DNA of 64,000 nt from Psychrobacillus psychrodurans (GCF_027563345.1 NZ_JAMKBK010000003.1), one strand, 5' to 3'. Numbered from the stretch's first letter, positions 54,707 through 62,631 are shown. The notes: generated from the letters alone by a model not told the origin. Program-made: numbers and translations.

Positions 54707-54779
54707 AGGTTTGTATTATCTAAGTAGGTAGATAATAAAGGGTGATATTGAAACTATTGAGTATCACAAATAAGCTTAG

Positions 54780-54864
54780 TTATTCAACTAACGGTGTGCT
54801 TTCCTTCAAGAAGGAGTAAAGCCTTTTTTCTTATTGAACTACCGTAGCAGTTTAGTTCAATAAG
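54780..54864 (+). repeat. Cassette-boundary module, best-preserved copy
   Basis: TTATTCAACTAACGGTGTGC, TTTCCTTCAAGAAGGAGTAA-AGCC with TTTTTTC, then TTATTGAACTACCGTAGCAG and TTTAGTTCAATAAG. Outer arms TTATTCAACTAA and TTAGTTCAATAA and the inner pair TTATTGAACTA/TAGTTCAATAA are visible; the latter is perfect. It is followed by a gene remnant on the opposite strand. Confidence 0.87.
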
Positions 54865-54921
54865 AAAAACAAAAAAACCGCTCAATAATTCAGACAAATG
54901 AAAAGTATTTAAAATTATATT

Positions 54922-55178
54922 TTACCTCTTTACAGCATGGACAAAATAGACTGTCTCAAAAGCACATAAATAATGTGTACGACTAAAGAAAAGTTCCTGT
55001 ATTGGCTTAGGTGTCAAATGTTCATAAATAAGCAAAACTGATTCTTCTAACATGGTTTGAATTTCGTTATTTGTGAACCTGGATTTCATCGATTCGGCAC
55101 TTGCTGAAGCCATTTTAACCATATTTTCAATTCTATTAGAAAAGCCTTTTTCCTCGTAGAGTGTTTCAGCTGCATAGT
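54922..55178 (-). pseudogene. C-terminal gene fragment cut at a cassette boundary
   Basis: The minus-strand frame is open from the boundary motif at 55182 (no start codon) to the stop at 54922: DYAAETLYEEKGFSNRIENM, VKMASASAESMKSRF and so on, ending YFVHAVKR. It reads as the C-terminal 85 residues of a soluble helical protein whose 5' part is missing. The break falls exactly where the repeat begins. Family not recognised. Confidence 0.5.
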
Positions 55179-55181
55179 CAA

Positions 55182-55237
55182 CAACTAACGGTGTGCTTTA
55201 CTTCAAGAAGTGGTAAAGCCTTTTTTTATTGAACTCC
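55182..55237 (+). repeat. Cassette-boundary module, terminator half
   Basis: CAACTAACGGTGTGCTTTAC-TTC, AAGAAGTGGTAAAGCC, TTTTTTTATTGAACTCC. The second palindrome half is replaced by the CCTTGAAAATTAA block seen also at 47795 and 49722. Confidence 0.8.
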
Positions 55238-55284
55238 TTGAAAATTAATATCTTCGATTCAGAGAAAAAGGCAATACAAAATCT

Positions 55285-55322
55285 GACGCAGCTCAATAAA
55301 TTTTTTAAAAAAGTGCAGCGCC
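55285..55322. repeat. Hairpin module, copy 3 (GACGCAGCTC...GCAGCGCC)
   Basis: Preceded by GAAAAAGGCAATAC as at 49777. The centre is AATTTTTTAAAAAA. No gene lies between here and 55505. Confidence 0.65.
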
Positions 55323-55504
55323 TAATTGTGATTAAATTGTGGGTTGGACTAGGAAGCATTAAGGGGGAGTTGCTGATTCTTTGAAAGCATGTTGTGCCCT
55401 CCGAACGGAAATAACGCCATGTTTTACTAAGGAGCGGTAAAAATATTCTACATAATGAAACCTTTTTGATAAATCCGCACTCTAAGTTATTAGGAGGGAA
55501 TGCA

Positions 55505-57436
55505 ATGGAACAGTATGTACTACGAGCACTTGCGAAGGATGAAGGATCGATTCAGCATTTAATAATGATATATAAGCCGAGATTACTCGCTAAAGCATTT
55601 ACCTATGTAAAAAATAAGCAGGATGCGGAAGATATTGTGCAAGAAACTTTTATAAAAGCGTTTAGTGCGCTAGCTCAACTAAAGGAGCTGAAATATTTTA
55701 GTACATGGTTGCACAAAATATTAATTCGTGAAAGTTTTTATATGTTGAAGAAACAGGAACGGATGAAGATCTTAGAAGTAGAAATGCTAGAACAATTTCA
55801 GTTACTCTCTCAAGAACATAGCGAGGATTACAGTGCATTACATAACGCAGTTGGAAGTCTTAAAAAAGACTATCAAATGGCAATTGTGTTGCATTATTAC
55901 TATGACTTTAAAGTAGTTGAAATCGCAGAAATGCTCGAGAAGCCGCCCAATACAATCAAAATGCATCTGCATCGTGCTAGGAAAGCGCTTCGTGGAAAGC
56001 TAGAGCAAGCGATGCAGCAATCATTACAACCAAAGGACGTGAAACGTATGTTAAAGGAACAGTTATTCGAATTAGCACAACAATATGCAAATGCGCCTAC
56101 ATACTATGAGCTCGAACTAGAAAATTACCTAGAGGATGGGATTTCTTCGTTCATGTGGAAAGGGCAAAGCAAGGATGAAGGGGTTTTTATTCGATTAGAT
56201 AATAATGGACGCATCGAGGATTTTGCAAAAACGCCTACAAAAGACGGGTCACCTATTTCAGAAGAGAAAAAGCTTGTAATAGCCCAACAGCTACTGCGTG
56301 AGCAATACCCAGAAGCAATTTCCTTTTATACACTAGTAGAACAACAAAAAAAGGAATCATCGACAGGCTTTAAGTATGTGCAAGTTGTAGATGGATTGCC
56401 TCTAGATGGCTATTATTGTCGGATAGAAGTAACCGATCCTGGTGAAATTATTCAATTCACCTATACAGGCTATACGGAAAATCCACCGACAATGCCAAAA
56501 AAACTTTATCCTCCAGAGCATATTTTACATGCATTGAACAAGGGGGAATGGTCGCTTAGTGCGGAATGCTTTAATGACCAATATGATTCCGTTTCAGTGT
56601 CAGGTATATATGCAATTTATGAGTCGGAGCTATTAAGGCAGGCGTATGATGCGGTGACGGGTAAACCTTTATTTGACAATGACGATGAGCCAAAGCGAAG
56701 CTATGTGCCGTTCCCAAAAGTAGAACCGTTGTCAAAAAAGGATACAATTGAAGAAATACTGGGCATTAGTGATGAATGGGAGCGATATGAAGAGGAAAGT
56801 ATGGATGAAGAATTTGACGAGTTAAACTGGCGTCCCAAATCTTGGAAGGATGAAGAGGGGAAATCATACGAGCATTACATGAGGCGTAAGTTTGAACATC
56901 GTATGAAAGCAAAGGTGGATAAACAGACGAAACAATTAAATAGCTTCATCTCGTTTACGAAAAGTGAAGGAGAGGCAAAGCTTTCTGAAGAGCAATGCTT
57001 ACAAATTGCTATACAGTTTATTCAAACCTATTATACAGAGTTCGCATCTTATTTATATGTAGAGATGAAAGAGAAAGAGGATATAGTGAAAAACCGTGCC
57101 TTTTTCCGATTTGTTGTTCAGAAGGACGGCTACTTTGTTGGGAATGAATTTTTTCACATGAATATAAGTAAAAAAACAGGTGCTATTTTGATGTTTTCAT
57201 CACCGAATATAGCGATTGAAGAGATTGAAAAGTTTGAGCCAAAAACCATTAAACCTATTAAAGAATTACTACCACTAAAAAATCTGAAAGTACAAGTTGA
57301 ATGGGATAAGGTTTATGGGGAAACGGAGCAGGATGTGGGCGAGATGCGGCTCATTTATCGTATTCAGACAACAGATGGAGCCTTTGTAAAAGGGATTCAT
57401 GCGGAAAGTGGAGAGGTTATTTATAGTGTAATCTAA
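55505..57436 (+). CDS. ECF-type sigma factor fused to YcdB/YcdC-like domains
   Basis: 643 residues from ATG 55505 (GGAGGG nine bases upstream). Residues 1-180 are a sigma-70 family ECF factor: region 2 with KNKQDAEDIVQETFIKAFSAL, region 4 with HYYYDFKVVEIAEMLEKPPNTIKMHLHRARKALR. The remaining 460 residues resemble the PepSY-like YcdB/YcdC repeats usually found in exported proteins (GFKYVQVVDGLPLDGYYCRIEVT and, later, FRFVVQKDGYFVGNEFFHMNISKKTG). No membrane helix or signal peptide is visible between the parts, so the fusion should be cytoplasmic. No anti-sigma gene is adjacent. Possible self-contained sensor-sigma; inference. Confidence 0.8.
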   Translation: MEQYVLRALAKDEGSIQHLIMIYKPRLLAKAFTYVKNKQDAEDIVQETFIKAFSALAQLKELKYFSTWLHKILIRESFYMLKKQERMKILEVEMLEQFQLLSQEHSEDYSALHNAVGSLKKDYQMAIVLHYYYDFKVVEIAEMLEKPPNTIKMHLHRARKALRGKLEQAMQQSLQPKDVKRMLKEQLFELAQQYANAPTYYELELENYLEDGISSFMWKGQSKDEGVFIRLDNNGRIEDFAKTPTKDGSPISEEKKLVIAQQLLREQYPEAISFYTLVEQQKKESSTGFKYVQVVDGLPLDGYYCRIEVTDPGEIIQFTYTGYTENPPTMPKKLYPPEHILHALNKGEWSLSAECFNDQYDSVSVSGIYAIYESELLRQAYDAVTGKPLFDNDDEPKRSYVPFPKVEPLSKKDTIEEILGISDEWERYEEESMDEEFDELNWRPKSWKDEEGKSYEHYMRRKFEHRMKAKVDKQTKQLNSFISFTKSEGEAKLSEEQCLQIAIQFIQTYYTEFASYLYVEMKEKEDIVKNRAFFRFVVQKDGYFVGNEFFHMNISKKTGAILMFSSPNIAIEEIEKFEPKTIKPIKELLPLKNLKVQVEWDKVYGETEQDVGEMRLIYRIQTTDGAFVKGIHAESGEVIYSVI

Positions 57437-57510
57437 TCCTAAAGCAGTTTGCCATGAGAGTAGTACAGTTTTATTGGCGTGTCGGCGTGCGTGTGGAAAA
57501 ATCAATACAA

Positions 57511-57543
57511 GTTATTAAAACAACAGCTAATTAGTTGAATAAG
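57511..57543 (+). repeat. Cassette-boundary palindrome half
   Basis: GTTATTAAAACAACAGCTAA followed by TTAGTTGAATAAG, 75 bp after the sigma-fusion gene. The rest of 57437-57868 has no other recognisable element except the 5' part of the cupin frame. Confidence 0.6.
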
Positions 57544-57868
57544 AGAAAATTTTTATCTCGGTGGATATATGGATAGATATAGAAAAATGGATAATCATTA
57601 TAGTATTAAAGTCAATAACAAATCTGTAAAAATAATTCGATCGTTGTTATAAAGAGTGCTGTATGAATTTTGTTCAACAAGTGGTCCATTTTGTGGAAAG
57701 TCAGCAGAAACTTTTGATATCTTAATTAATATAGTAATTAATCTATTGAAGTTGTAAAATAAAGGTAAGAACAGTTCTGGGGGGATTTATATCAATTATA
57801 ATGCTATTAATCTAAGCGAGAAACTTTCCAAATTCAGTGAACACTGGTCGCCAAAAGTTATTGGCGAA

Positions 57869-58156
57869 ATGAATGATTATCAGTTTAAGTTAGTTAAGAT
57901 TTTTGGGGATTTTGTATGGCACGATCATAAAGACACCGATGAGGCATTCATCGTGATAGACGGTGAGATGTCCATTGCTTTCCGCGATGGAGAGGTTAAG
58001 CTTTCCAAAGGTGAAATGTATGTGATACCAAAAGGTGTAGAACATAAGCCTTATGCTGAAAAGGAATGCCATATAATGCTGGTAGAGCCTAAAGGTGTAG
58101 TCAACACAGGTGAAACTAATTTAAAACTAACTGCTGAAAATAACATATGGATTTAA
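57869..58156 (+). CDS. Cupin-domain protein, start codon uncertain
   Basis: 95 residues from ATG 57869: single cupin fold with FVWHDHKDTDEAFIVIDGEM (metal-ligand HxH...E) and PKGVEHKPYAEKE. Related small cupins begin about 26 residues earlier, and the frame is indeed open upstream, encoding INLSEKLSKFSEHWSPKVIGE. At the position expected for the start, six bases after GGGGGG, there is ATC (57791) instead of ATG. Either initiation is non-canonical, the start codon has mutated, or a shorter protein is made. Function unknown. Confidence 0.75.
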   Translation: MNDYQFKLVKIFGDFVWHDHKDTDEAFIVIDGEMSIAFRDGEVKLSKGEMYVIPKGVEHKPYAEKECHIMLVEPKGVVNTGETNLKLTAENNIWI

Positions 58157-58225
58157 ACCAATAATTCAGTTACTTTCTTTGAATTCACATATAGTGGAAG
58201 AAGTTACGTATTTTCCGTAATCGGG

Positions 58226-58278
58226 AGCGATTCTTTAATAAGAATCGCTTTTCTTATTGAACTAACGATGTGCTTTAG
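58226..58278 (+). terminator. Terminator of the cupin gene plus boundary motif
   Basis: GCGATTCTT-TAATA-AGAATCGC followed by TTTTC, then CTTATTGAACTAACGATGTG-CTTTAG (58253-58278), the start of another boundary module. The interval to 58508 shows no gene. Confidence 0.75.
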
Positions 58279-58508
58279 CAAGATATGGCAATCATTTAAA
58301 ATGAAAGTATAAAAAGCAAAACTCTAGAATGATCAATTAAAACTAAGAAAATTGATAAATACAAGTGTATGGAAGTTCTTATACACATATTTAAAAATTC
58401 TCTTTGATATCTCACTATTACTAGTATACTTATATTATGAAACCTAACTTAGTATAATATATATTATGACCACATCCCTATTTTATATATTAATTATTAC
58501 ACTCTTCT

Positions 58509-58898
58509 TTACTCCTTTTCTATTCTATATCTCCAGTTTGCATGTTTAACCTCATCTAAATTTATATAGTTCTCACTAGCTTCAATAACGTCATTTAAAT
58601 TGAGCTTATTACTCTTTGCAAATGAGCGTAAAGCCTCCAATATTTCTTTATCACAAGTTGTACGTAATTCTACGCGATCTTTTGGTCTATTTTTCTTATC
58701 AAAGATTAATGAGCTTTCATTTAAAATATTCGTAAATCCATTTTCTAATATGTATCCTATATGCGAATTATTTTCTGCAGCCATTTTTTTTAGTTTTTTT
58801 ATAAAACTTGAACTTATACGTGTTTTATATTCTGTTCTTGTTTGATCAACTGTTTGCACTAATTTTCCATTTATAATTTTCCACATACAATATTCCAT
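58509..58898 (-). CDS. Putative ribbon-helix-helix-like protein downstream of the resolvase-like gene
   Basis: 129 residues with two similar halves, each a short beta-type segment followed by two helices: TEYKTRISSSFIKKLKKMAA... (residues 22-60) and DRVELRTTCDKEILEALRSF... (residues 73-112). This is the layout of tandem ribbon-helix-helix DNA-binding units. It starts 25 bp after the resolvase-like gene, without a clear ribosome-binding site, so translation may depend on the upstream gene. No catalytic motifs. DNA binding is inference. Confidence 0.6.
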   Translation of the reverse strand: MEYCMWKIINGKLVQTVDQTRTEYKTRISSSFIKKLKKMAAENNSHIGYILENGFTNILNESSLIFDKKNRPKDRVELRTTCDKEILEALRSFAKSNKLNLNDVIEASENYINLDEVKHANWRYRIEKE

Positions 58899-58923
58899 CC
58901 ATTCTTCAAATACTTTTTTTATT

Positions 58924-59466
58924 TCATTTTGAATATTGATCTAAATACCGATATAGCGTTGATTTACTAATGCCCGTTTCATCTTTAATTTGTTGAAGGG
59001 TAAATGCTTTACTTTCATACATATCAAATGCTTTCTGTAAATTATCGTCTGATTTTTTGGGTCTACCAATACTTTTACCTTGTTTTTGAGCTTCTCTTGC
59101 ACTAAAAACTGACTGATGTCGCTTAATCTTAGTTTGTAAATCCGTTACTAAAGCTATTAAATCTACTAACTTCATCGTTAAAATTTCTGTACTTTTTATA
59201 TTTTCTTCAACAAATATAACTGTTACTTGATCTCTTTCAAATATGCGTAGCAGGTCTTGGAAATGAGATAAAGAATCCGCTAATACTACTAAACTTTGAA
59301 CATATAGCTCATCCCCACTAGTTAATCTCATTAGTAGTTCTTCCAATTCGTTCCTTTTTTTCATATTTGGATGATTTTCACTCCATACTTCTAAATAGGA
59401 CATATCTTGAAGTTGTTTTAATCCCTTTTCATCATTTATTATAGGTCTCTTATATCCGTATTTCAT
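58924..59466 (-). CDS. Resolvase-like serine recombinase lacking catalytic residues
   Basis: 180 residues from ATG 59466 (GGAGG six bases upstream). Overall the Tn3-resolvase layout is kept: GYKRPIINDEKGLKQLQDMS, LLMRLTSGDELYVQSLVVLA, VTVIFVEENI, then GRPKKSDDNLQKAFDMYE with the C-terminal helix-turn-helix KDETGISKSTLYRYLDQ. The nucleophilic Ser of the GYARVST motif is absent (GYKRPII), and both arginines of the LDRLGR motif are replaced (LVVLADS). It should bind DNA but not recombine it. Divergent from the sulP operon, so a regulator role is likely. Confidence 0.8.
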   Translation of the reverse strand: MKYGYKRPIINDEKGLKQLQDMSYLEVWSENHPNMKKRNELEELLMRLTSGDELYVQSLVVLADSLSHFQDLLRIFERDQVTVIFVEENIKSTEILTMKLVDLIALVTDLQTKIKRHQSVFSAREAQKQGKSIGRPKKSDDNLQKAFDMYESKAFTLQQIKDETGISKSTLYRYLDQYSK

Positions 59467-59479
59467 TTCATTCCTCCGT

Positions 59480-59558
59480 AGTCCCAAAATCATTCCTTTT
59501 TAGGAAAATTCATGTTATGATATGAAAAGCTTGTCCTAAAAGTAAGGCTTTTGGGACT
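59480..59558. promoter_or_regulatory. Long inverted repeat between resolvase-like gene and sulP
   Basis: Left arm AGTCCCAAAATCATTCC-TTTTTAGGA (59480-59505) and right arm, inverted, AGTCCCAAAAGCCTTACTTT-TAGGA (59533-59558), separated by about 27 bp that contain a TATGAT hexamer. The left arm overlaps the 5' end region of the resolvase-like transcript. It resembles a res-type or operator site for the neighbouring DNA-binding protein. Confidence 0.7.
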
Positions 59559-59589
59559 TATTATTGACTATATCTGAAGGAGAAAATTT

Positions 59590-61017
59590 ATGCAAACATT
59601 ACAACAACAATGGTTTGGAAATATTAGGGGCGATATTTTATCAGGAATTGTAGTCGCTTTAGCACTCATTCCAGAAGCCATTGCATTCTCTATTATTGCG
59701 GGTGTTGACCCTATGGTTGGACTCTATGCTTCATTTTGTATTGCTGTTATTATTGCCTTTGTTGGTGGTAGACCCGCTATGATTTCTGCAGCTACTGGAG
59801 CAATGGCGCTTGTTATGGTCAATTTGGTAGCCGATCATGGCTTGAACTATTTACTAGCTGCAACTATATTAACTGGTGTTATACAAATACTCTTGGGCGT
59901 ATTTAAAATTGCAAAGCTTATGCGCTTTATACCTAATTCGGTCATGATTGGCTTTGTAAATGCGTTGGCTATTTTAATTTTTATGGCACAGGTCCCGCAT
60001 ATTTTAGGAGAAGGAATTATTACGTATATTTTTGTCGTTTTTACTTTATTAATCGTGTATACAGTCCCCCGCTTTTTTAAAGCTATACCGGCTCCACTAA
60101 TCGCCATTATCATTTTAACTGCAATTACTTTTATTTTTGGAGTTGAATTAAAAACAATTGGGGATTTAGGGATCATTACACAAAGTTTACCAAGTTTCTT
60201 CATACCAAATGTACCTTTTAATTTCGAAACGTTTCAAATAATATTACCTTACTCTCTAGCTCTTGCAGTCGTAGGTCTTTTAGAATCTTTACTAACCTCT
60301 CAAATTGTTGATGATATGACTGATACTAAATCGGATAAAAACCGTGAAGCACGAGGACAAGGTATTGCCAATTTTATCACTGGTTTTTTCGGTGGTATGG
60401 CTGGCTGTGCGATGATTGGACAATCCATGATTAATGTTAAATCTGGCGGACGTGGACGCCTATCTACTTTAGTAGCTGGCGTATTCTTAATATTTTTGAT
60501 TATTGTACTTGGTGACTTAGTAATAGATATTCCAATGCCTGTTTTAGTTGGAATCATGGTCATGGTTTCCATTGGAACATTTGATTGGGGTTCGTTTAAG
60601 TATGCCATAACAGCACCACGTGCAGATGCTATTGTAATGATTGTGACCGTTGCAATTGTTGTATACACTGATAATTTAGCAATTGGTGTCGTTGTTGGAG
60701 TTATCTTAAGTGCGCTTTTCTTTGTTGCTTCCATCTCAAAGGTTAAAATATCCGAACAGGATGGGACATATATTATTGAGGGTCCTCTCTTCTTCGCTTC
60801 AACTCAGCATTTTGTTCAAACAATCGAACAAGCAACTGCTGATCATATTACAATAGATTTATCAAGTAGCCATTTATGGGATGAATCCTCTGTTGGAGCA
60901 ATCGTAAAAGTAGTAACTAAATTAGAAGAACAAGGGAAAAAAACTACTGTAAAAGGTTTAAATCCTGCAAGTGAAATACTTTATCAAAAATTAATAGGTA
61001 TATCTACATCACATTAA
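59590..61017 (+). CDS. SulP family anion transporter with C-terminal STAS domain
   Basis: 475 residues: SulP membrane core of 10 to 12 helices starting GDILSGIVVALALIPEAIAFSIIAGVDPMVGLYASF (signature), then a short STAS domain (about residues 390-470, HITIDLSSSHLWDESSVGAI). Shorter than eukaryotic SulP proteins but usual for this bacterial subgroup. Transports sulfate, bicarbonate or another anion; substrate not predictable. AAGGAG lies about eight bases before ATG. Followed after 12 bp by the uspA-like gene. Confidence 0.92.
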   Translation: MQTLQQQWFGNIRGDILSGIVVALALIPEAIAFSIIAGVDPMVGLYASFCIAVIIAFVGGRPAMISAATGAMALVMVNLVADHGLNYLLAATILTGVIQILLGVFKIAKLMRFIPNSVMIGFVNALAILIFMAQVPHILGEGIITYIFVVFTLLIVYTVPRFFKAIPAPLIAIIILTAITFIFGVELKTIGDLGIITQSLPSFFIPNVPFNFETFQIILPYSLALAVVGLLESLLTSQIVDDMTDTKSDKNREARGQGIANFITGFFGGMAGCAMIGQSMINVKSGGRGRLSTLVAGVFLIFLIIVLGDLVIDIPMPVLVGIMVMVSIGTFDWGSFKYAITAPRADAIVMIVTVAIVVYTDNLAIGVVVGVILSALFFVASISKVKISEQDGTYIIEGPLFFASTQHFVQTIEQATADHITIDLSSSHLWDESSVGAIVKVVTKLEEQGKKTTVKGLNPASEILYQKLIGISTSH

Positions 61018-61029
61018 GGAGGAAGTTCC

Positions 61030-61449
61030 ATGTATCAACATATTCTTCTAGCAGCTGATGGCTCAGAAAACTCTGTTCGAGCTGCAATTGAAGCGATTAA
61101 ATTAGCAAAAAGCTCAAAAGATTCTATATTAGAATTAGTAATGGTTGTGGATATTGAGAAATCTAAACAAGATGTTCTTCATTCCAGATCCTCTGAATCC
61201 TTATTAATTGAACGCCGACGTAGAATTGCGAATGTTGAACAATTACTTATCGACGAGCATTTAAATTATAAGATAACAATATTAAAAGGTGCACCAGGAC
61301 CAGAAATTATTCGCTATGCAAATGAACAGAAAGTAGACATACTTGTAATTGGAAGCCGAGGCCTGAATGGATTACAAGAAATGGTCCTAGGAAGCGTTAG
61401 TCACAAAGTGATGAAACGGGTGCAATGTCCTGCACTAATAGTTAAATAA
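61030..61449 (+). CDS. Universal stress protein UspA family
   Basis: 139 residues, single Usp domain: N-terminal HILLAADGSENSVRAAIEAIKLA and the C-terminal nucleotide-binding signature GSRGLNGLQEMVLGSVSHKV. Likely ATP-binding and modulating the adjacent SulP transporter; linked SulP-Usp pairs are common. AGGAGG eight bases upstream of ATG. Confidence 0.92.
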   Translation: MYQHILLAADGSENSVRAAIEAIKLAKSSKDSILELVMVVDIEKSKQDVLHSRSSESLLIERRRRIANVEQLLIDEHLNYKITILKGAPGPEIIRYANEQKVDILVIGSRGLNGLQEMVLGSVSHKVMKRVQCPALIVK

Positions 61450-61533
61450 TTTTTCTCTTTGATGATTTTTGTAAATATCATGTATACTTTAATGATAATT
61501 AGCTCATAATAACTTTTGTAAGATAACTTCTAT

Positions 61534-61605
61534 TCCAGAGTAGCTCAGTGGTAGAGCAATCGGCTGTTAACCGGTTGGTCGTAGGTTCGAGTCCTACCTC
61601 CGGAG
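61534..61605 (+). tRNA. tRNA-Asn (anticodon GTT)
   Basis: 72 nt cloverleaf: D-arm GCTC-AGTGGTA-GAGC, anticodon arm ATCGG-CTGTTAA-CCGGT, T-arm GTAGG-TTCGAGT-CCTAC. The acceptor stem TCCAGAG/CTCCGGA has one A-C mismatch at the fourth pair (base 61537); a G there would give a perfect stem. Discriminator G, no encoded CCA. A terminator follows. Confidence 0.93.
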
Positions 61606-61616
61606 TAAAAAATGAA

Positions 61617-61663
61617 AAGAATGGTTAATCGTAAAAACATTACGATTGGCCATTCTTTTTTTA
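61617..61663 (+). terminator. Terminator after tRNA-Asn
   Basis: AGAATGGTTAATCGTAA pairs with TTACGATTGGCCATTCT and is followed by TTTTTTT; convergent with the manganese catalase gene. Confidence 0.85.
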
Positions 61664-61696
61664 ACGGTATTTTTTTAAACCTTCAGTATTTTTCTT

Positions 61697-62587
61697 TTAA
61701 CATAAGTTTGGAGGAATTGTATCTGTATTGGCATTAATAACTGCTGGAGGTGTGTTGAAAATATTTGGTGGAGCTGGATTTAGTTTTGGCACGTCACCAA
61801 AAGGCGCAGGATATTCTACATAATTAAATACCCCTTCCCCGTCTGGAGCCATCCCATGAGCCCAAGGACCTGCTGCGCTCGCATTCCCTTGAGAATAATT
61901 GAATAACGTATAAGCAACTTCTCTTTTTTCGAGACTTTTTGGGAATGTACTAGGTACAACAACGTTTTCTTTTGATTCTAACTCTCTTATAGCAGCGATC
62001 CACTGGTTCTGATGCATTGTATCACGGGCGATTAACCAAGAAAGCATATCTTTAACACCACGATCGTTCGTCATTTCGTATAAACGACAAACCTGGAGCC
62101 TTCCCTGCGATTCTGCATTTAAGTTAGCTCGAAAATCAGCAAGTAAGTTTCCACTTGCAATAATATAGTCTGCTGTCCATCTATTTCCTACACTATCTGC
62201 TGGCATAGCACCAAGTCCAGACACTATAGCATGTTGGGGATTCATGCCCCCGAGTATTGCTCCGATAATCGGATTCTTGGCAGCTGTTTCTAAATCACCA
62301 ACAGGTGCGCCATCTAACAATCTAGCAATCATGGTTGCAAGCATTTCAATATGTGCTAATTCTTCTGTACCCGTATCCATTAACAGATCTCTATATTTAC
62401 CATCACCTCTTACACTCCACCCTTGAAACAAATACTGCATAGCAACAGAAATTTCTCCAAACTGACCACCTAATACCTCCTGTAGCTGCGTAGCAAATAT
62501 TGGATCTGGTCTCTCCGGTTTTGCGTGATACTGTAACTCTTTAACGTGATAAAACAATATATCTTCCCCCATTATGTTTTTCTTCAT
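61697..62587 (-). CDS. Manganese catalase
   Basis: 296 residues of the non-heme dimanganese catalase family, which disproportionates hydrogen peroxide. Visible family features are LQEVLGGQFGEISVAMQYLFQGW (bridging Glu), DTGTEELAHIEMLATMIARLLDG (Glu/His metal ligands) and, in the second half, WLIARDTMHQNQW. Similar to the YdbD-type catalases of bacilli and more distantly to CotJC; the full length argues for the former. The gene stands alone, next to copy D of the dispersed repeat. Confidence 0.93.
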   Translation of the reverse strand: MKKNIMGEDILFYHVKELQYHAKPERPDPIFATQLQEVLGGQFGEISVAMQYLFQGWSVRGDGKYRDLLMDTGTEELAHIEMLATMIARLLDGAPVGDLETAAKNPIIGAILGGMNPQHAIVSGLGAMPADSVGNRWTADYIIASGNLLADFRANLNAESQGRLQVCRLYEMTNDRGVKDMLSWLIARDTMHQNQWIAAIRELESKENVVVPSTFPKSLEKREVAYTLFNYSQGNASAAGPWAHGMAPDGEGVFNYVEYPAPFGDVPKLNPAPPNIFNTPPAVINANTDTIPPNLC

Positions 62588-62631
62588 TCCATCTATTTTA
62601 TGAATAATTTATTTACATGTTACTAATATAA

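Noticed and set aside
47175..55237. CRISPR array
   Set aside because: The repeats are hundreds of base pairs apart, variable in sequence, and separated by genes; no cas genes are present.
55366..55490. Minus-strand frame reading ...KHGVISVRRAQHAFKESA...
   Set aside because: Only about 38 codons, no start codon and no recognised family. It may be a gene remnant, but chance cannot be excluded.
47175..58278. Classical integron attC sites
   Set aside because: The boundary palindromes contain AACTAAC and GTTAGTT-like cores, but these do not satisfy the RYYYAAC/GTTRRRY consensus and no IntI-type integrase is in the window. Only the architecture is reminiscent.
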